In this document: one piece after another, positions 51,326 to 59,822 of the stretch
Position numbering within the stretch: position 1 is the stretch's first letter
Layout: each line of letters starts with the position of its first letter
Assembly: GCF_018881575.1 (NCBI RefSeq)
Contig: NZ_JACVQB010000001.1
Coordinates: 792,986 to 856,985, forward strand
DNA length: 64,000 bases
From: Polynucleobacter sp. UK-Kesae-W10
Lineage (GTDB): Bacteria > Pseudomonadota > Gammaproteobacteria > Burkholderiales > Burkholderiaceae
Direction: 5' to 3'
The notes under the pieces: generated by a model
Database searches by the model: none
Told to the model about the DNA's origin: nothing
The model's input: only the letters and a program-made list of their open reading frames with translations
Translations under genes and position numbers: made by a program

Positions 51326-52375
51326 GTGGATACAAATCGTAGAGATGCACTGAAGCTGGGTGCATCAGCCGCCCTAAGTGGCATGATTATTTCAAATGCT
51401 ATTGCTGCCCCAGAAGGTCAGCCACCTATTGTGGTTGAGCCATTAACTGGTAAAGCAGGTTTTCGGATTGCAAATTATTTACCCAAAATGGGTGCCACCT
51501 CAAGATTGGGTTTGGTGACCAATGATGGCTTGGTAGTCGACATTCCTGCTGAAGCAGCTCGTCAAAAAGTACAGCTTTCTTTTGATCCTACTTCCATGAT
51601 TTCTTTGGCTGGATCTGGCAACAAAGGTTTAGTGGAATTGGCTGCCTTGTTTAAAGGCCGCGGGTCTAACTTGCAAAATGTGAATCAAGTTATTTTGTTG
51701 TCACCTATTCCTAAGCCGCAAGCCAATATTTACTGCGTGGGCTGGAATTATCTAGATCACTTTGAAGAGGGCTTGAAGCATCGTGCCGATACGGCGGTCA
51801 AAGAGTATCCCAAGGTGCCAGTCTTTTTCTCCAAGGGCACTCAGACAATGAATGGCCCCTTCGATAACATTCCGTACGATGCTGGCATCTCTACCATGAT
51901 TGATTGGGAAGCAGAGCTAGCAGTTGTGATCGGGAAAAAAGGCAAAAACATTTCCGAAGAAAATGCTATGGATTATGTCTTTGGATACTCAGCCTATAAC
52001 GACACCACTGCACGTGATATCCAGCAAAAACGCCACTCTGGCCAATGGTTTAAAGGAAAGAGTTTGGATGGTCATGGCCCTATGGGTCCATGGGTAGTTA
52101 CGGCAGGCGGTGTGAATCTCGATGACACTCGCGTGATCTGTCGTGTCAATGGTGTTGAAAAGCAGAATGCAAGCTATAAGCAAATGTATTTCAAAATCCC
52201 AACGATTATTGCTGAGCTATCTCGTGGGCTGACTTTATTGCCAGGTGACATCATTGCTACTGGCACGCCGTCTGGCGTAGGGGCTGGTAGAACGCCTCAA
52301 GAGTTTATGAAGCCAGGCGATATTATGGAAACCAATATCACCGGGATTGGCATCCTACGTAACAAGATCACCTAA
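51326..52375 (+). CDS. Fumarylacetoacetate hydrolase family protein with Tat signal
   Basis: A 349-residue protein. Residues 4-11 (NRRDALKL) and the following AALSGMIISNAIAAP form a Tat-like signal. The catalytic FAH domain shows YCVGWNYLDHFEEG, the metal-binding IDWEAELAVVIGKKGKNI with EAE, and LLPGDIIATGTPSGVGAGR. FAH-type enzymes hydrolyse or isomerise beta-diketo acids, typically in the cytoplasm; export is unusual. Start is GTG 51326 with AAGGAG at 51315-51320. Single gene, 31 bases before the end of the convergent rhodanese gene. Confidence 0.85.
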   Translation: MDTNRRDALKLGASAALSGMIISNAIAAPEGQPPIVVEPLTGKAGFRIANYLPKMGATSRLGLVTNDGLVVDIPAEAARQKVQLSFDPTSMISLAGSGNKGLVELAALFKGRGSNLQNVNQVILLSPIPKPQANIYCVGWNYLDHFEEGLKHRADTAVKEYPKVPVFFSKGTQTMNGPFDNIPYDAGISTMIDWEAELAVVIGKKGKNISEENAMDYVFGYSAYNDTTARDIQQKRHSGQWFKGKSLDGHGPMGPWVVTAGGVNLDDTRVICRVNGVEKQNASYKQMYFKIPTIIAELSRGLTLLPGDIIATGTPSGVGAGRTPQEFMKPGDIMETNITGIGILRNKIT

Positions 52376-52406
52376 ATATTTAGATGTAACCAACAGGCGC
52401 AAGGAC

Positions 52407-53996
52407 TCAAAGAACCCAGAAGTGATGGGTTCCGTCCTTGCCCAATTGCTCTACCAAACCAAACTCCCAATCTAAGTAGGCCTGCATCGCTGCAGGGTCC
52501 ACGCTGGTGCCTTCATAAGGACGCTTATAGCGATCGAGCGGAGGGGAGGCAAGATGGCTGGGGCCTTTCTCAAGTTTGAGCCCGGCAGCGACCCAAGCGG
52601 CATTGCCGCCTTCCAAAACCACTACCTCTGCTTTTGTCAAAGCCTGAAATTCCGAGGCGACAAAGTAACTCAACTCTGCTGGGGTGCTGGTCAGAACATA
52701 GCGGTCAACTTGGGGCAGTTTTTGAATCGCATCAACCAGTTGAGAGCGCAGGGCATACCAGCTTCCAGGAATATGACCTTTAACGTAATTGGCATGCGTA
52801 CTGAAATCCACTGCTATCGTATTGCTATCCGTCTTGAGCCATTGAGAGACGGTGCTAGCATCCGCTGTTCCGATGACGGGCAGATTAGGTAATGGCGCCT
52901 TCCATGGACCTGTTTCGCTCAAGTCTGATGCTTGAACTCCATCGAGTACATAGACATCCCATGCCATTTGTGCCAACCAAGAAGCAGGCATATTTGAGCG
53001 TACGCCACCACCACTAGGATCAACCAAGACAATGCGTGCACCACGCACAGGTGCCACCATTTCGGTTTCTTGAACCAGTTGCCCGCCTGGCACAGAGCGA
53101 AAGCCTGGTAAATGACCTGCCTCATATTCTTCTGGTGTGCGGGTATCAAAAAAGTAGGTAGTGCGCTCAGCTTGGCTTTGCCATTTACCGACATCACTCA
53201 GGGAGGCACGCTTGACACCTGCGCGATCAGCCACATTGCGAGCGCGGTTTGCAGCCTCAGTGGTAGTGCTTTCACTCACGTCTTTAAATTTGCGACTTTG
53301 ACCTTTGTCGAGTTCTTGTCCTGCCAGAGTCCAGCCAATCGTGCCGTTGCGAAGCGCGTTGACTTCATTGGGTATGCCTGCATTAATGAGGGATTGGGTG
53401 CCGATAATGCTGCGTGTTCTGCCGGCACAATTGACAATAATTTTGGTTTTAGGATTGGGCGCGAGTTCTGGTAAACGCAAAACTAATTCTGCTCCTGGTA
53501 CGCTAATGCCAGTGGGAATACTCATGGTGTTGTATTCATCAAATCGCCGCACATCAACCACCACCACATCTTCCTGATCATCCAAGAGTTTTTTGACATC
53601 TTGTGCGGAGAGTGAAGGGGTATGACGTTTTGATTCGACCAGTTCGCCAAAGGATTTGCTTGGGACGTTGACGTCTTTAAATAACTCGCCACCCGCAGCC
53701 TTCCATCCCTGTACGCCACCATCAAAAACAGAGACATCGCTAAATCCCAGCACACTCAGGCGCTGCGCAGCGTGCTCTGCATAGCCTTCGCCATCATCGA
53801 GTGTGACGATCGGGATATTTTTCTTGGGTAACTTGCCGTAAGCATCGATTTCAATCCGGGAGAGCGGTAGATTGGCGGCAAATAGGGGGTGCTCGCGCGC
53901 ATGGGGATCTTCTTCACGAACGTCTAAAAAAGCAATCTCTTCTTTGTTGAGGAGTTTATTGCGAACAAAGGAATAATCTTTTTTTGGGATGCTCAT
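52407..53996 (-). CDS. Four-domain rhodanese-like protein
   Basis: A 529-residue protein made of four rhodanese modules (about 10-105, 125-230, 270-365, 385-480). Only the second carries a catalytic Cys loop (IIVNCAGRTRSIIG). The first has VTLDDGEGYAEH, the third VLVDPSGGGVRS, and the fourth VLTSTPAELSYF at the equivalent place, so those three are inactive domains. Active rhodaneses move sulfane sulfur to thiols or cyanide. No signal peptide. Single gene divergent from nothing close; a Bug receptor follows on the same strand after 51 bases. Confidence 0.88.
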   Translation of the reverse strand: MSIPKKDYSFVRNKLLNKEEIAFLDVREEDPHAREHPLFAANLPLSRIEIDAYGKLPKKNIPIVTLDDGEGYAEHAAQRLSVLGFSDVSVFDGGVQGWKAAGGELFKDVNVPSKSFGELVESKRHTPSLSAQDVKKLLDDQEDVVVVDVRRFDEYNTMSIPTGISVPGAELVLRLPELAPNPKTKIIVNCAGRTRSIIGTQSLINAGIPNEVNALRNGTIGWTLAGQELDKGQSRKFKDVSESTTTEAANRARNVADRAGVKRASLSDVGKWQSQAERTTYFFDTRTPEEYEAGHLPGFRSVPGGQLVQETEMVAPVRGARIVLVDPSGGGVRSNMPASWLAQMAWDVYVLDGVQASDLSETGPWKAPLPNLPVIGTADASTVSQWLKTDSNTIAVDFSTHANYVKGHIPGSWYALRSQLVDAIQKLPQVDRYVLTSTPAELSYFVASEFQALTKAEVVVLEGGNAAWVAAGLKLEKGPSHLASPPLDRYKRPYEGTSVDPAAMQAYLDWEFGLVEQLGKDGTHHFWVL

Positions 53997-54047
53997 GCTG
54001 TCTCTTTAATCTTTATTTTTAAAATGATGCCATGTGCCAATATTGTA

Positions 54048-55022
54048 TTAGTCTAGTTTGGCACCGGATTTTTTAACCACTTCACTCCAGCGTCCCACTT
54101 CTTGATTGATGTAGTTGGCTAATTCAGGGCGCGTCATTTTAGGAACAGTGGCTCCCATAGAGGCCCAACGCTCTTTGATATCAGGGGAGGCAAGGGCGAT
54201 TTGCACTTCAGCGCTCATTCTATCGACGATCTCCTTGGGCGTGCCCTTGATAGCCCATAACGCATACCAGCTCGATACTATGAAATTGCTAATACCTAAT
54301 TCTTGGGCGGTAGGTACATTTGGAAAGGCCTCGCTACGTTTATTACTGGCGACTGCAACCGCAATTAATTGGCCGCTTTTGATGAAAGGTGCTGCACCAG
54401 CTAAGGTATCAAACATCATATCAACTTGCCCTGCCACTACATCTTGCAGTGCAGGACCTGTACCTCGGTACGGAATGTGAGTAATAAATAATTTGTTTTG
54501 CATCTTAAATAATTCACCGGTCAAGTGTTGAGAGGTACCATTACCAGTAGATGCATAGTTATATTTGCCAGGATGTTTGCGAATTTCTTCAATAATCGAT
54601 TTCAGATCATTCTTGGGGAATTTATTAGGGTTCACAACAATGACATGGGGAACGCTACCAATAATCGCGATAGGCTCGAAGTCTTTTGTAATGTCATAGG
54701 AAAGATTGGGGTACATACTTGGCGCGATGGAGTGATGAACAGCGCCAAGCATCCACGTGTATCCATCCGGTGCCATTTTTGCTGCGATGGCTGCGCCTAA
54801 GGTGCCACCAGCGCCACCTCGGTTATCCACCACAATCGAGTCGTTTAGTTGAACTGCGAGCTGTTTGGCAAGAGGGCGTCCAAAGGCATCTACTGCACCG
54901 CCAGGGGGGAAGGGGTTAATAAAGGTGATGGGCTTGTTGGCGGCAGGCCAGGAGGGTGTTTGCGCAAGTGCAAATGCAGAAATGAGGCTGGCAGCTACTA
55001 AAAGAAGGATTTTTCGAATCAT
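54048..55022 (-). CDS. Bug-family tripartite tricarboxylate receptor protein
   Basis: A 324-residue periplasmic receptor. The signal peptide runs to ISAFALAQTPS; KPITFINPFPPGGAVDAFGR, DNRGGAGGTLGAAIAAKM, and NYASTGNGTSQHLTGELFK are the family motifs. C-terminus KKSGAKLD is close to the receptor at 48595 (KQAGAKLD), pointing to common descent. No permease genes adjacent. Ligand unknown. It is upstream of the rhodanese gene on the same strand. Confidence 0.9.
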   Translation of the reverse strand: MIRKILLLVAASLISAFALAQTPSWPAANKPITFINPFPPGGAVDAFGRPLAKQLAVQLNDSIVVDNRGGAGGTLGAAIAAKMAPDGYTWMLGAVHHSIAPSMYPNLSYDITKDFEPIAIIGSVPHVIVVNPNKFPKNDLKSIIEEIRKHPGKYNYASTGNGTSQHLTGELFKMQNKLFITHIPYRGTGPALQDVVAGQVDMMFDTLAGAAPFIKSGQLIAVAVASNKRSEAFPNVPTAQELGISNFIVSSWYALWAIKGTPKEIVDRMSAEVQIALASPDIKERWASMGATVPKMTRPELANYINQEVGRWSEVVKKSGAKLD

Positions 55023-55181
55023 TTTTAGGATCTGTTCATATTTTTTGTAATTTAATCATTTTGGCTGATGCGCTGCTTCTAAGAGTTATCCCTGATAAAA
55101 AACCCCATTTTTTACAGTTTTTATAGGAATATACTGATTTCGTCGTTGGTATGAATATTTACTTGATTAATGGGAGACAAG

Positions 55182-55370
55182 ATGTCACAACACGATACAT
55201 TGTTAGCTGCTTTCGAAACATATAAAGCTGAAAACGAAAAGTTTATTGAAAAAGGAATTAAGGCATCTGCAGCACGTGCTCGTAAAGCCTTGCAAGAAAT
55301 CGCTGGCGCATGCAAAGAGCGTCGTAAAGAAATTACTGCTGCAAAAGAAGCAATGGAAGCTAAGAAGTAA
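55182..55370 (+). CDS. Histone H1-like DNA-binding protein
   Basis: A 62-residue highly helical, basic protein: DTLLAAFETYKAENEKFIEK then GIKASAARARKALQEIAG, ending AAKEAMEAKK. It matches the short H1-like proteins common in Burkholderiales, thought to act in nucleoid organisation. The Lys/Ala-rich tail of longer H1 proteins is missing. Start ATG 55182 has GGGAG eight bases upstream. It has its own terminator and lies in a 159-base upstream gap with AT-rich sequence, suggesting a strong promoter, though I cannot place it firmly. Confidence 0.8.
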   Translation: MSQHDTLLAAFETYKAENEKFIEKGIKASAARARKALQEIAGACKERRKEITAAKEAMEAKK

Positions 55371-55388
55371 TTCTTGCCCCATATGATC

Positions 55389-55419
55389 AAAAAGCCTAGC
55401 CTTACCGCTAGGCTTTTTT
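55389..55419. terminator. Bidirectional intrinsic terminator
   Basis: AAAAAGCCTAGC (55389-55400) pairs with GCTAGGCTTTTT (55407-55418), followed by T. It ends the H1-like gene and, on the other strand, the DUF1330 gene. Confidence 0.92.
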
Positions 55420-55430
55420 CTTTGTTGATT

Positions 55431-55724
55431 CTAGGTTGCCACTGCAAACAAAGTCAGACGCATAGCCTGATTGCGAATATTCAATAGCGCTTGATATTCA
55501 GGGCTATGAGCCCAGGCATTCGCATCCTCCTGACTTGGAAAAGAGAGTTCCACATAGGCGCTAAAGGGTTCGCATGCAAGCTCATTCCAAAACAAGGTAT
55601 TGATGCTGCCACGGCTGGTAATTTCACCTCGGTAGCCTTCAACCGTTTTCCCAACTTGCGCGCGATATTGCTCAAAAGCCGCCTGGTCGGTCAGATCAAT
55701 TAATCCAATTACTTTGACTGTCAT
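55431..55724 (-). CDS. DUF1330-family protein
   Basis: A 97-residue single-domain protein with an alpha-beta dimeric ferredoxin-like fold: VIGLIDLTDQAAFEQYRAQV, NELACEPFSAYVELSFPSQED, and AWAHSPEYQALLNIR. These motifs match DUF1330 (related to the EthD/YciI superfamily), whose function is unknown. I start at ATG 55724 with GGAGAG five bases upstream; a longer frame would run into the next gene promoter. Single gene, divergent from the cupin gene. Confidence 0.78.
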   Translation of the reverse strand: MTVKVIGLIDLTDQAAFEQYRAQVGKTVEGYRGEITSRGSINTLFWNELACEPFSAYVELSFPSQEDANAWAHSPEYQALLNIRNQAMRLTLFAVAT

Positions 55725-55809
55725 ATCTCTCCGATCTCTTCGCAATATTTTTCAGGCTTCACAATCGAGGTCACCTGAAAAGAGTGTATATCCGCGCTAT
55801 AGTGATGTC

Positions 55810-56079
55810 ATGAATAAAGAGCAGTTTCTACAAATCTTGCGTCAGTCGGAATATCCAGAGCCTGTAGAGGTGCAGCAAGTGCCCAATGGCCATTTGGATG
55901 AGCATACCCATCCATTCTCAGTTCAGGCCTTAGTGATTGATGGTTTTATCGAAATCACCATAGATCGCAAGACAACAAAATACGCTTCAGGCGACGTCTT
56001 TGCATTAGCGCTTAATCAAGTACACGCAGAAGCGTATGGACCCCAGGGGGTGCGATATCTTGCATCCCGCAAGCAGTAA
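55810..56079 (+). CDS. Small cupin-domain protein
   Basis: An 89-residue single cupin. The metal-binding motif 1 is seen as GHLDEHTHPFSVQALVIDG (two His and a Glu) and motif 2 as SGDVFALALNQVHAEAYG (His). Such proteins may bind a metal or a small ligand; enzymatic activity is not clear. Start ATG 55810 is chosen because the upstream in-frame stretch overlaps the divergent DUF1330 gene. It lies 26 bases before the dehydrogenase gene, possibly in one operon. Confidence 0.75.
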   Translation: MNKEQFLQILRQSEYPEPVEVQQVPNGHLDEHTHPFSVQALVIDGFIEITIDRKTTKYASGDVFALALNQVHAEAYGPQGVRYLASRKQ

Positions 56080-56105
56080 ATATTCAATAGGGAATGAGGA
56101 GCAAT

Positions 56106-56984
56106 ATGAAAATTGGATTTGTTGGCTTAGGAAATATGGGTTTACCAATGGCTCTCAATTTATTGAAGGCTGGTCATGAAGTGAGGGGTTTTGATCTAGT
56201 ACAAAGCCAGTTAGATACTTTTGCGGCGGCGGGTGGGGTCATTGCCTCGAATGCTAATGCATGCGCCCAAGATGCAGATGTCTTTATTAGCATGTTGCCC
56301 GCCTCACGCCATGTAGAAGGCTTGTACTTGGGCGAGCAAGGTGTTCTTGCCAGCGCTCATCCCAAGACGCTACTGATTGATTGCTCGACGATTTCACCAC
56401 AGGTGGCCCAAGCGGTGTCCCAGGCGGCGCAGGCAAAAGGATTTGCTATGGCTGATGCCCCAGTATCTGGGGGAACGGCAGGGGCTCAAGCGGGAACCTT
56501 AACGTTCATGGTGGGTGCTCAACCCTCAGTGCTTGACTATATTCGCCCCATCCTGGAAAAGATGGGTAAGAATATTTTTCATGCCGGCGGAAATGGTGCC
56601 GGCCAAACAGCCAAGGTATGCAACAACATGCTTTTGGGTATCCAAATGTTGGGCACCTGCGAAGCATTGCGTTTAGGAATTGCTAATGGTTTAGATCCCA
56701 AAGTACTCTCTGACATTATGTCGAAGAGTTCAGGTCGTAACTGGGTACTGGAGCTCTACAACCCATGTCCTGGGGTGATGGAGAATGTCCCCGCATCACG
56801 AGATTATGCGGGTGGTTTTGGCGTTGATCTGATGCTAAAAGATATGGGTTTAGCAACAGAAAACGCCAAAGACTTAGAGGCAAGTGTGCCACTTGGTGAG
56901 TTAGCGCAACAGTTGTATGAAGCGCATAGCAAAGCAGGTTATGGGCAGCTTGATTTCTCAAGCGTATTCAATCTTAAGAAATAA
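56106..56984 (+). CDS. 3-Hydroxyisobutyrate dehydrogenase-type oxidoreductase
   Basis: A 292-residue beta-hydroxyacid dehydrogenase. GFVGLGNMGLPMALNLLKAG is the NAD(P) motif; ADAPVSGGTAGAQAGTLTFM is the substrate-binding signature (SGG); KVCNNMLLG holds the catalytic Lys. It oxidises 3-hydroxyisobutyrate or a related acid such as tartronate semialdehyde's alcohol; exact substrate open. Start ATG 56106 with AGGAG five bases upstream. It follows the cupin gene and converges with selD (7 bases between stops). Confidence 0.9.
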   Translation: MKIGFVGLGNMGLPMALNLLKAGHEVRGFDLVQSQLDTFAAAGGVIASNANACAQDADVFISMLPASRHVEGLYLGEQGVLASAHPKTLLIDCSTISPQVAQAVSQAAQAKGFAMADAPVSGGTAGAQAGTLTFMVGAQPSVLDYIRPILEKMGKNIFHAGGNGAGQTAKVCNNMLLGIQMLGTCEALRLGIANGLDPKVLSDIMSKSSGRNWVLELYNPCPGVMENVPASRDYAGGFGVDLMLKDMGLATENAKDLEASVPLGELAQQLYEAHSKAGYGQLDFSSVFNLKK

Positions 56985-56991
56985 AAAACGC

Positions 56992-58059
56992 TCAAGAAAC
57001 GACTAAGGGCTTGCCTTGGCGTTTTCCCATTTGCCCAATCACTCTGGCGCCTATGAAGTGATGTTGATTGAAGATATCGAGCACTTCTTTGACGCTCTCG
57101 GGGCTGCAAGAGACAAGCAAGCCACCGCTAGTTTGAGGGTCAGTTAGTAGGGCGCGCTGGGCTGCCGTGAAATTCTCGGGAATAGTGACATCATCACCAT
57201 AGCTGAGCCAGTTACGCTCAGAGGCGCCAGTGATGATGCCATCTTCCGCCAGAGTTTGCACATTCGAGAGCAAGGGGACCTGGCTCCAATCAATGTGCGC
57301 TGTGCAATTAGATCCTCGAGCAAGTTCGAGTGTATGGCCTGCTAAACCAAAGCCTGTTACATCCGTTAAGGCATGCACACCAGCAAGCTTAGCTAAGTCT
57401 GGGCCAGCAGCATTAAGCTTGGTTGTGTTGGAAATCATTTCGCGATAGCCGTCAGGGCCTAGTAGATCTTTTTTGAGGGCTGCTGACAAGATGCCTACAC
57501 CCAATGGTTTTCCAAGAATCAAGACGTCACCGGCTTGAGCGCTAGCATTGCTTTTAACCCGCTTCGGATCAACGATTCCAATGGCAACTAGACCATAAAT
57601 AGGTTCAACAGAATCAATTGTATGGCCGCCCGCAATCGGAATGCCCGCGCTGCGACAGGCTTCAGCGCCACCCTCCAGAATACGTGCAATGGTTTTATTC
57701 GAGAGTACTTTAATTGGCATGCCAACTAAAGCGAGGGCGAACAATGGCGTACCACCCATGGCGTAGATATCACTAATTGCATTGGTTGCCGCAATTTTTC
57801 CGAAATCAAATGGGTCATCCACAATCGGCATAAAAAAGTCAGTTGTGGCAACGATGGCCTGGGACTCATTGATTTGATAAACCGCAGCATCATCTGAGGT
57901 CTCAATACCAATCAGTAGTTCTTTCGGGAAAGGAAGCTGCGGCACATTTTTCAGGATCTCTGATAGAACGCCCGGCGCAATCTTACAGCCACATCCGCCA
58001 CCGTGAGAGAGGGAGGTCAAGCGTGGTTCAGTGGTATTTAAGGGGGTATTCATATTCAC
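56992..58059 (-). CDS. selD: Selenophosphate synthase (selenide, water dikinase)
   Basis: A 355-residue ATP-dependent enzyme that makes selenophosphate. SHGGGCGCKIAPG contains the catalytic Cys23 and Lys26 (Cys, not Sec). VATTDFFMPIVDDPFDFGKI binds metal/ATP, and TDVTGFGLAGHTLE and LTDPQTSGGLLVS are conserved. It feeds selenocysteine or selenouridine synthesis. No selA, selB or selU is in the window, and FdhA here uses Cys. selD stands alone on the minus strand, 23 bases after the thioredoxin gene ends at 58083. Confidence 0.92.
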   Translation of the reverse strand: MNMNTPLNTTEPRLTSLSHGGGCGCKIAPGVLSEILKNVPQLPFPKELLIGIETSDDAAVYQINESQAIVATTDFFMPIVDDPFDFGKIAATNAISDIYAMGGTPLFALALVGMPIKVLSNKTIARILEGGAEACRSAGIPIAGGHTIDSVEPIYGLVAIGIVDPKRVKSNASAQAGDVLILGKPLGVGILSAALKKDLLGPDGYREMISNTTKLNAAGPDLAKLAGVHALTDVTGFGLAGHTLELARGSNCTAHIDWSQVPLLSNVQTLAEDGIITGASERNWLSYGDDVTIPENFTAAQRALLTDPQTSGGLLVSCSPESVKEVLDIFNQHHFIGARVIGQMGKRQGKPLVVS

Positions 58060-58082
58060 AGAGTATCAGATTCATGGAGCGC

Positions 58083-58625
58083 TTATTGGCGCAGGATGGA
58101 TTCAATCTTCCCTTTGACTTCATCGCTATCCACATTTTCAATTGCGCCAATCCAGATGCCTTCAATCTTGCCCGTTTTGCCAATCAGGAAAGTCGTTGGA
58201 ATTCCTCGTGCCTTCCAGGACTTATAGATGGTGCTATTGCGGTCCAGTAGAATTTCCATGGCATTTTCTGGCAGACCATTCCCTTTGAGGAATTGGATGA
58301 TTCGGGGCTTCATCTCTGCAAGGTTTACTGCCAAAACGATCAAACCTTTTGAGCGATAGTTCTCTTGCAATTGAATCAATTCTTCAAATTCTTCTCGGCA
58401 AGGTTCGCACCAACTAGCCCAAAAGTTCACCACTAGTACTTTGCCTTTGTAACTAGCAATATCAATGGATTTTCCAGCCAGATTATTGAGTTGTAATGGC
58501 GGAGCTTGTGTCAGCCCCACTTGAGAAGCGGGGCGCCATTGAGCATGAGCAGTACTGGCAAAGCAGGCGAGCAAAGAAAAAGCCAGCACAAGAATCACAT
58601 CTAAGGCTGGCTTTTTGAAGATCAT
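58083..58625 (-). CDS. TlpA-like membrane/periplasmic thioredoxin
   Basis: A 180-residue exported thioredoxin-fold protein. Signal peptide (VILVLAFSLLACFASTAHAQ) then GKVLVVNFWASWCEPCREEF with C73 and C76, and GIPTTFLIGKTGKIEG with the cis-Pro (Thr-Thr-Phe). It reduces periplasmic disulfides, as in cytochrome c maturation. No ccm genes nearby. The Cys before AQW in the signal region could be a lipobox alternative but processing at AHA/Q is favoured. It precedes selD on the same strand. Confidence 0.88.
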   Translation of the reverse strand: MIFKKPALDVILVLAFSLLACFASTAHAQWRPASQVGLTQAPPLQLNNLAGKSIDIASYKGKVLVVNFWASWCEPCREEFEELIQLQENYRSKGLIVLAVNLAEMKPRIIQFLKGNGLPENAMEILLDRNSTIYKSWKARGIPTTFLIGKTGKIEGIWIGAIENVDSDEVKGKIESILRQ

Positions 58626-58663
58626 TAAATTTGCTCTAGCAGTTTTTAGAAAAACAACTCTGC

Positions 58664-59773
58664 TTAACCAATCCGACGACTAGTAATTTTGTATTTGAAG
58701 TTATCCGGATCTAATGAATCAAAGCGGCCTTCTGTATTTTCTGCTTGTGGGTACATCAAGAAGGGAATGTCACCTTTATTACCAAGCTTAGAACCGGGCA
58801 GGGCGATATCATGATCATAGTTATAGGCCATCCAATTCATTTCCCAGTTTCCAAAGAGGTAATCGCGAATAGCTAACACCTTAGGATCATTTACTGCCAG
58901 GCCGCCAGTTTCTTCAAGAATGACTTTGCGAACGTCTGCAGGATCTACTGGGAACCAGCCATAGCCAGCAGCATAGAACTCAGCGCGGCAATGCTGTGCT
59001 TTGGTGATATCGCCCGATTTGCCTAGGCTCTTATAACCACGAGCAGAATCGGCAATACGGATGCCGTAGACATCTCGTGCAGGTATGCCAGCTGAACGTG
59101 CCAGCGCTACAAATACTGCATTGATATCCGCGCACTTACCGCCTAGGTTATTTGTCTCTAACATGAGCTTCACATCGCCCTGACCGCAGCCACGCGTTTT
59201 GGGATCGCGGTGAGTGTTATCAACAACCCAGTTGTAAATTGCTTTCGCTTTTTCAATATCGCTTGCATTAGCAGGAACATTGGCTAGCGCTTCTTGTGAT
59301 TTTGTTTTAACAATGCCATCTGTTGGCAGATATTTAGTGCTACGAGTCCAAAAGCGTTGCTCTTCTTTGGATAGCTTGAGTGCGGGATTAGCACTTGCAG
59401 GTTCGAGGTTACGATTGCAAGTGCTTACCAAGATCGAAACTTTGACTGAGTGGTTGGTTGCAGCTTTATCCCATTTTGTCCAAAGCATGCGCGCTTGTTT
59501 ATTGGGGGTTTCGTAAACCTGAGTAATTGCTTTTGGGTCGCTCGCTTCAGGTCTGATGGCTAAAGTGCGAAAGTAATTGGTATCGAGCACCAAAGGCAGC
59601 GGAATCCAAGTTTCTGCAGTTCCATTAGGGGTGTCTAAGTTGACTTCTGTCACGATTTCGTAGGTAGTCCAGTTGGGTGCAGACTGGGCCAAAGCAGCAG
59701 TAATCGGACTCAGCGTAGGAAATGCAAGTGCACCTGCAATGGTTTTAATGACGGAGCGGCGGGATGTTGTCAT
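58664..59773 (-). CDS. Tat-exported transglutaminase-like protein
   Basis: A 369-residue protein. TTSRRSVIKTIAGALAFPTL is a Tat signal ending near AALAQSAP. The transglutaminase-like core has NNLGGKCADINAVFVALARS (catalytic Cys) and KAQHCRAEFYAAGYGWFPVD (His, then Asp in DPADV). Bacterial members act as proteases or ligases on cell-envelope proteins; the substrate is unknown. Start ATG 59773 (MTTSRRS) gives the Tat motif; longer frames upstream run into rhlE sequence. It follows the rhlE gene on the same strand. Confidence 0.82.
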   Translation of the reverse strand: MTTSRRSVIKTIAGALAFPTLSPITAALAQSAPNWTTYEIVTEVNLDTPNGTAETWIPLPLVLDTNYFRTLAIRPEASDPKAITQVYETPNKQARMLWTKWDKAATNHSVKVSILVSTCNRNLEPASANPALKLSKEEQRFWTRSTKYLPTDGIVKTKSQEALANVPANASDIEKAKAIYNWVVDNTHRDPKTRGCGQGDVKLMLETNNLGGKCADINAVFVALARSAGIPARDVYGIRIADSARGYKSLGKSGDITKAQHCRAEFYAAGYGWFPVDPADVRKVILEETGGLAVNDPKVLAIRDYLFGNWEMNWMAYNYDHDIALPGSKLGNKGDIPFLMYPQAENTEGRFDSLDPDNFKYKITSRRIG

Positions 59774-59822
59774 GGTTGTGCTTTCAGAGATAAAAGAATT
59801 GGGGAATATTTTAATCAAGCGC

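Noticed and set aside
53112..53474. Plus-strand open frame opposite the rhodanese gene
   Set aside because: No ribosome site or domain; the minus-strand reading gives four clear rhodanese modules.
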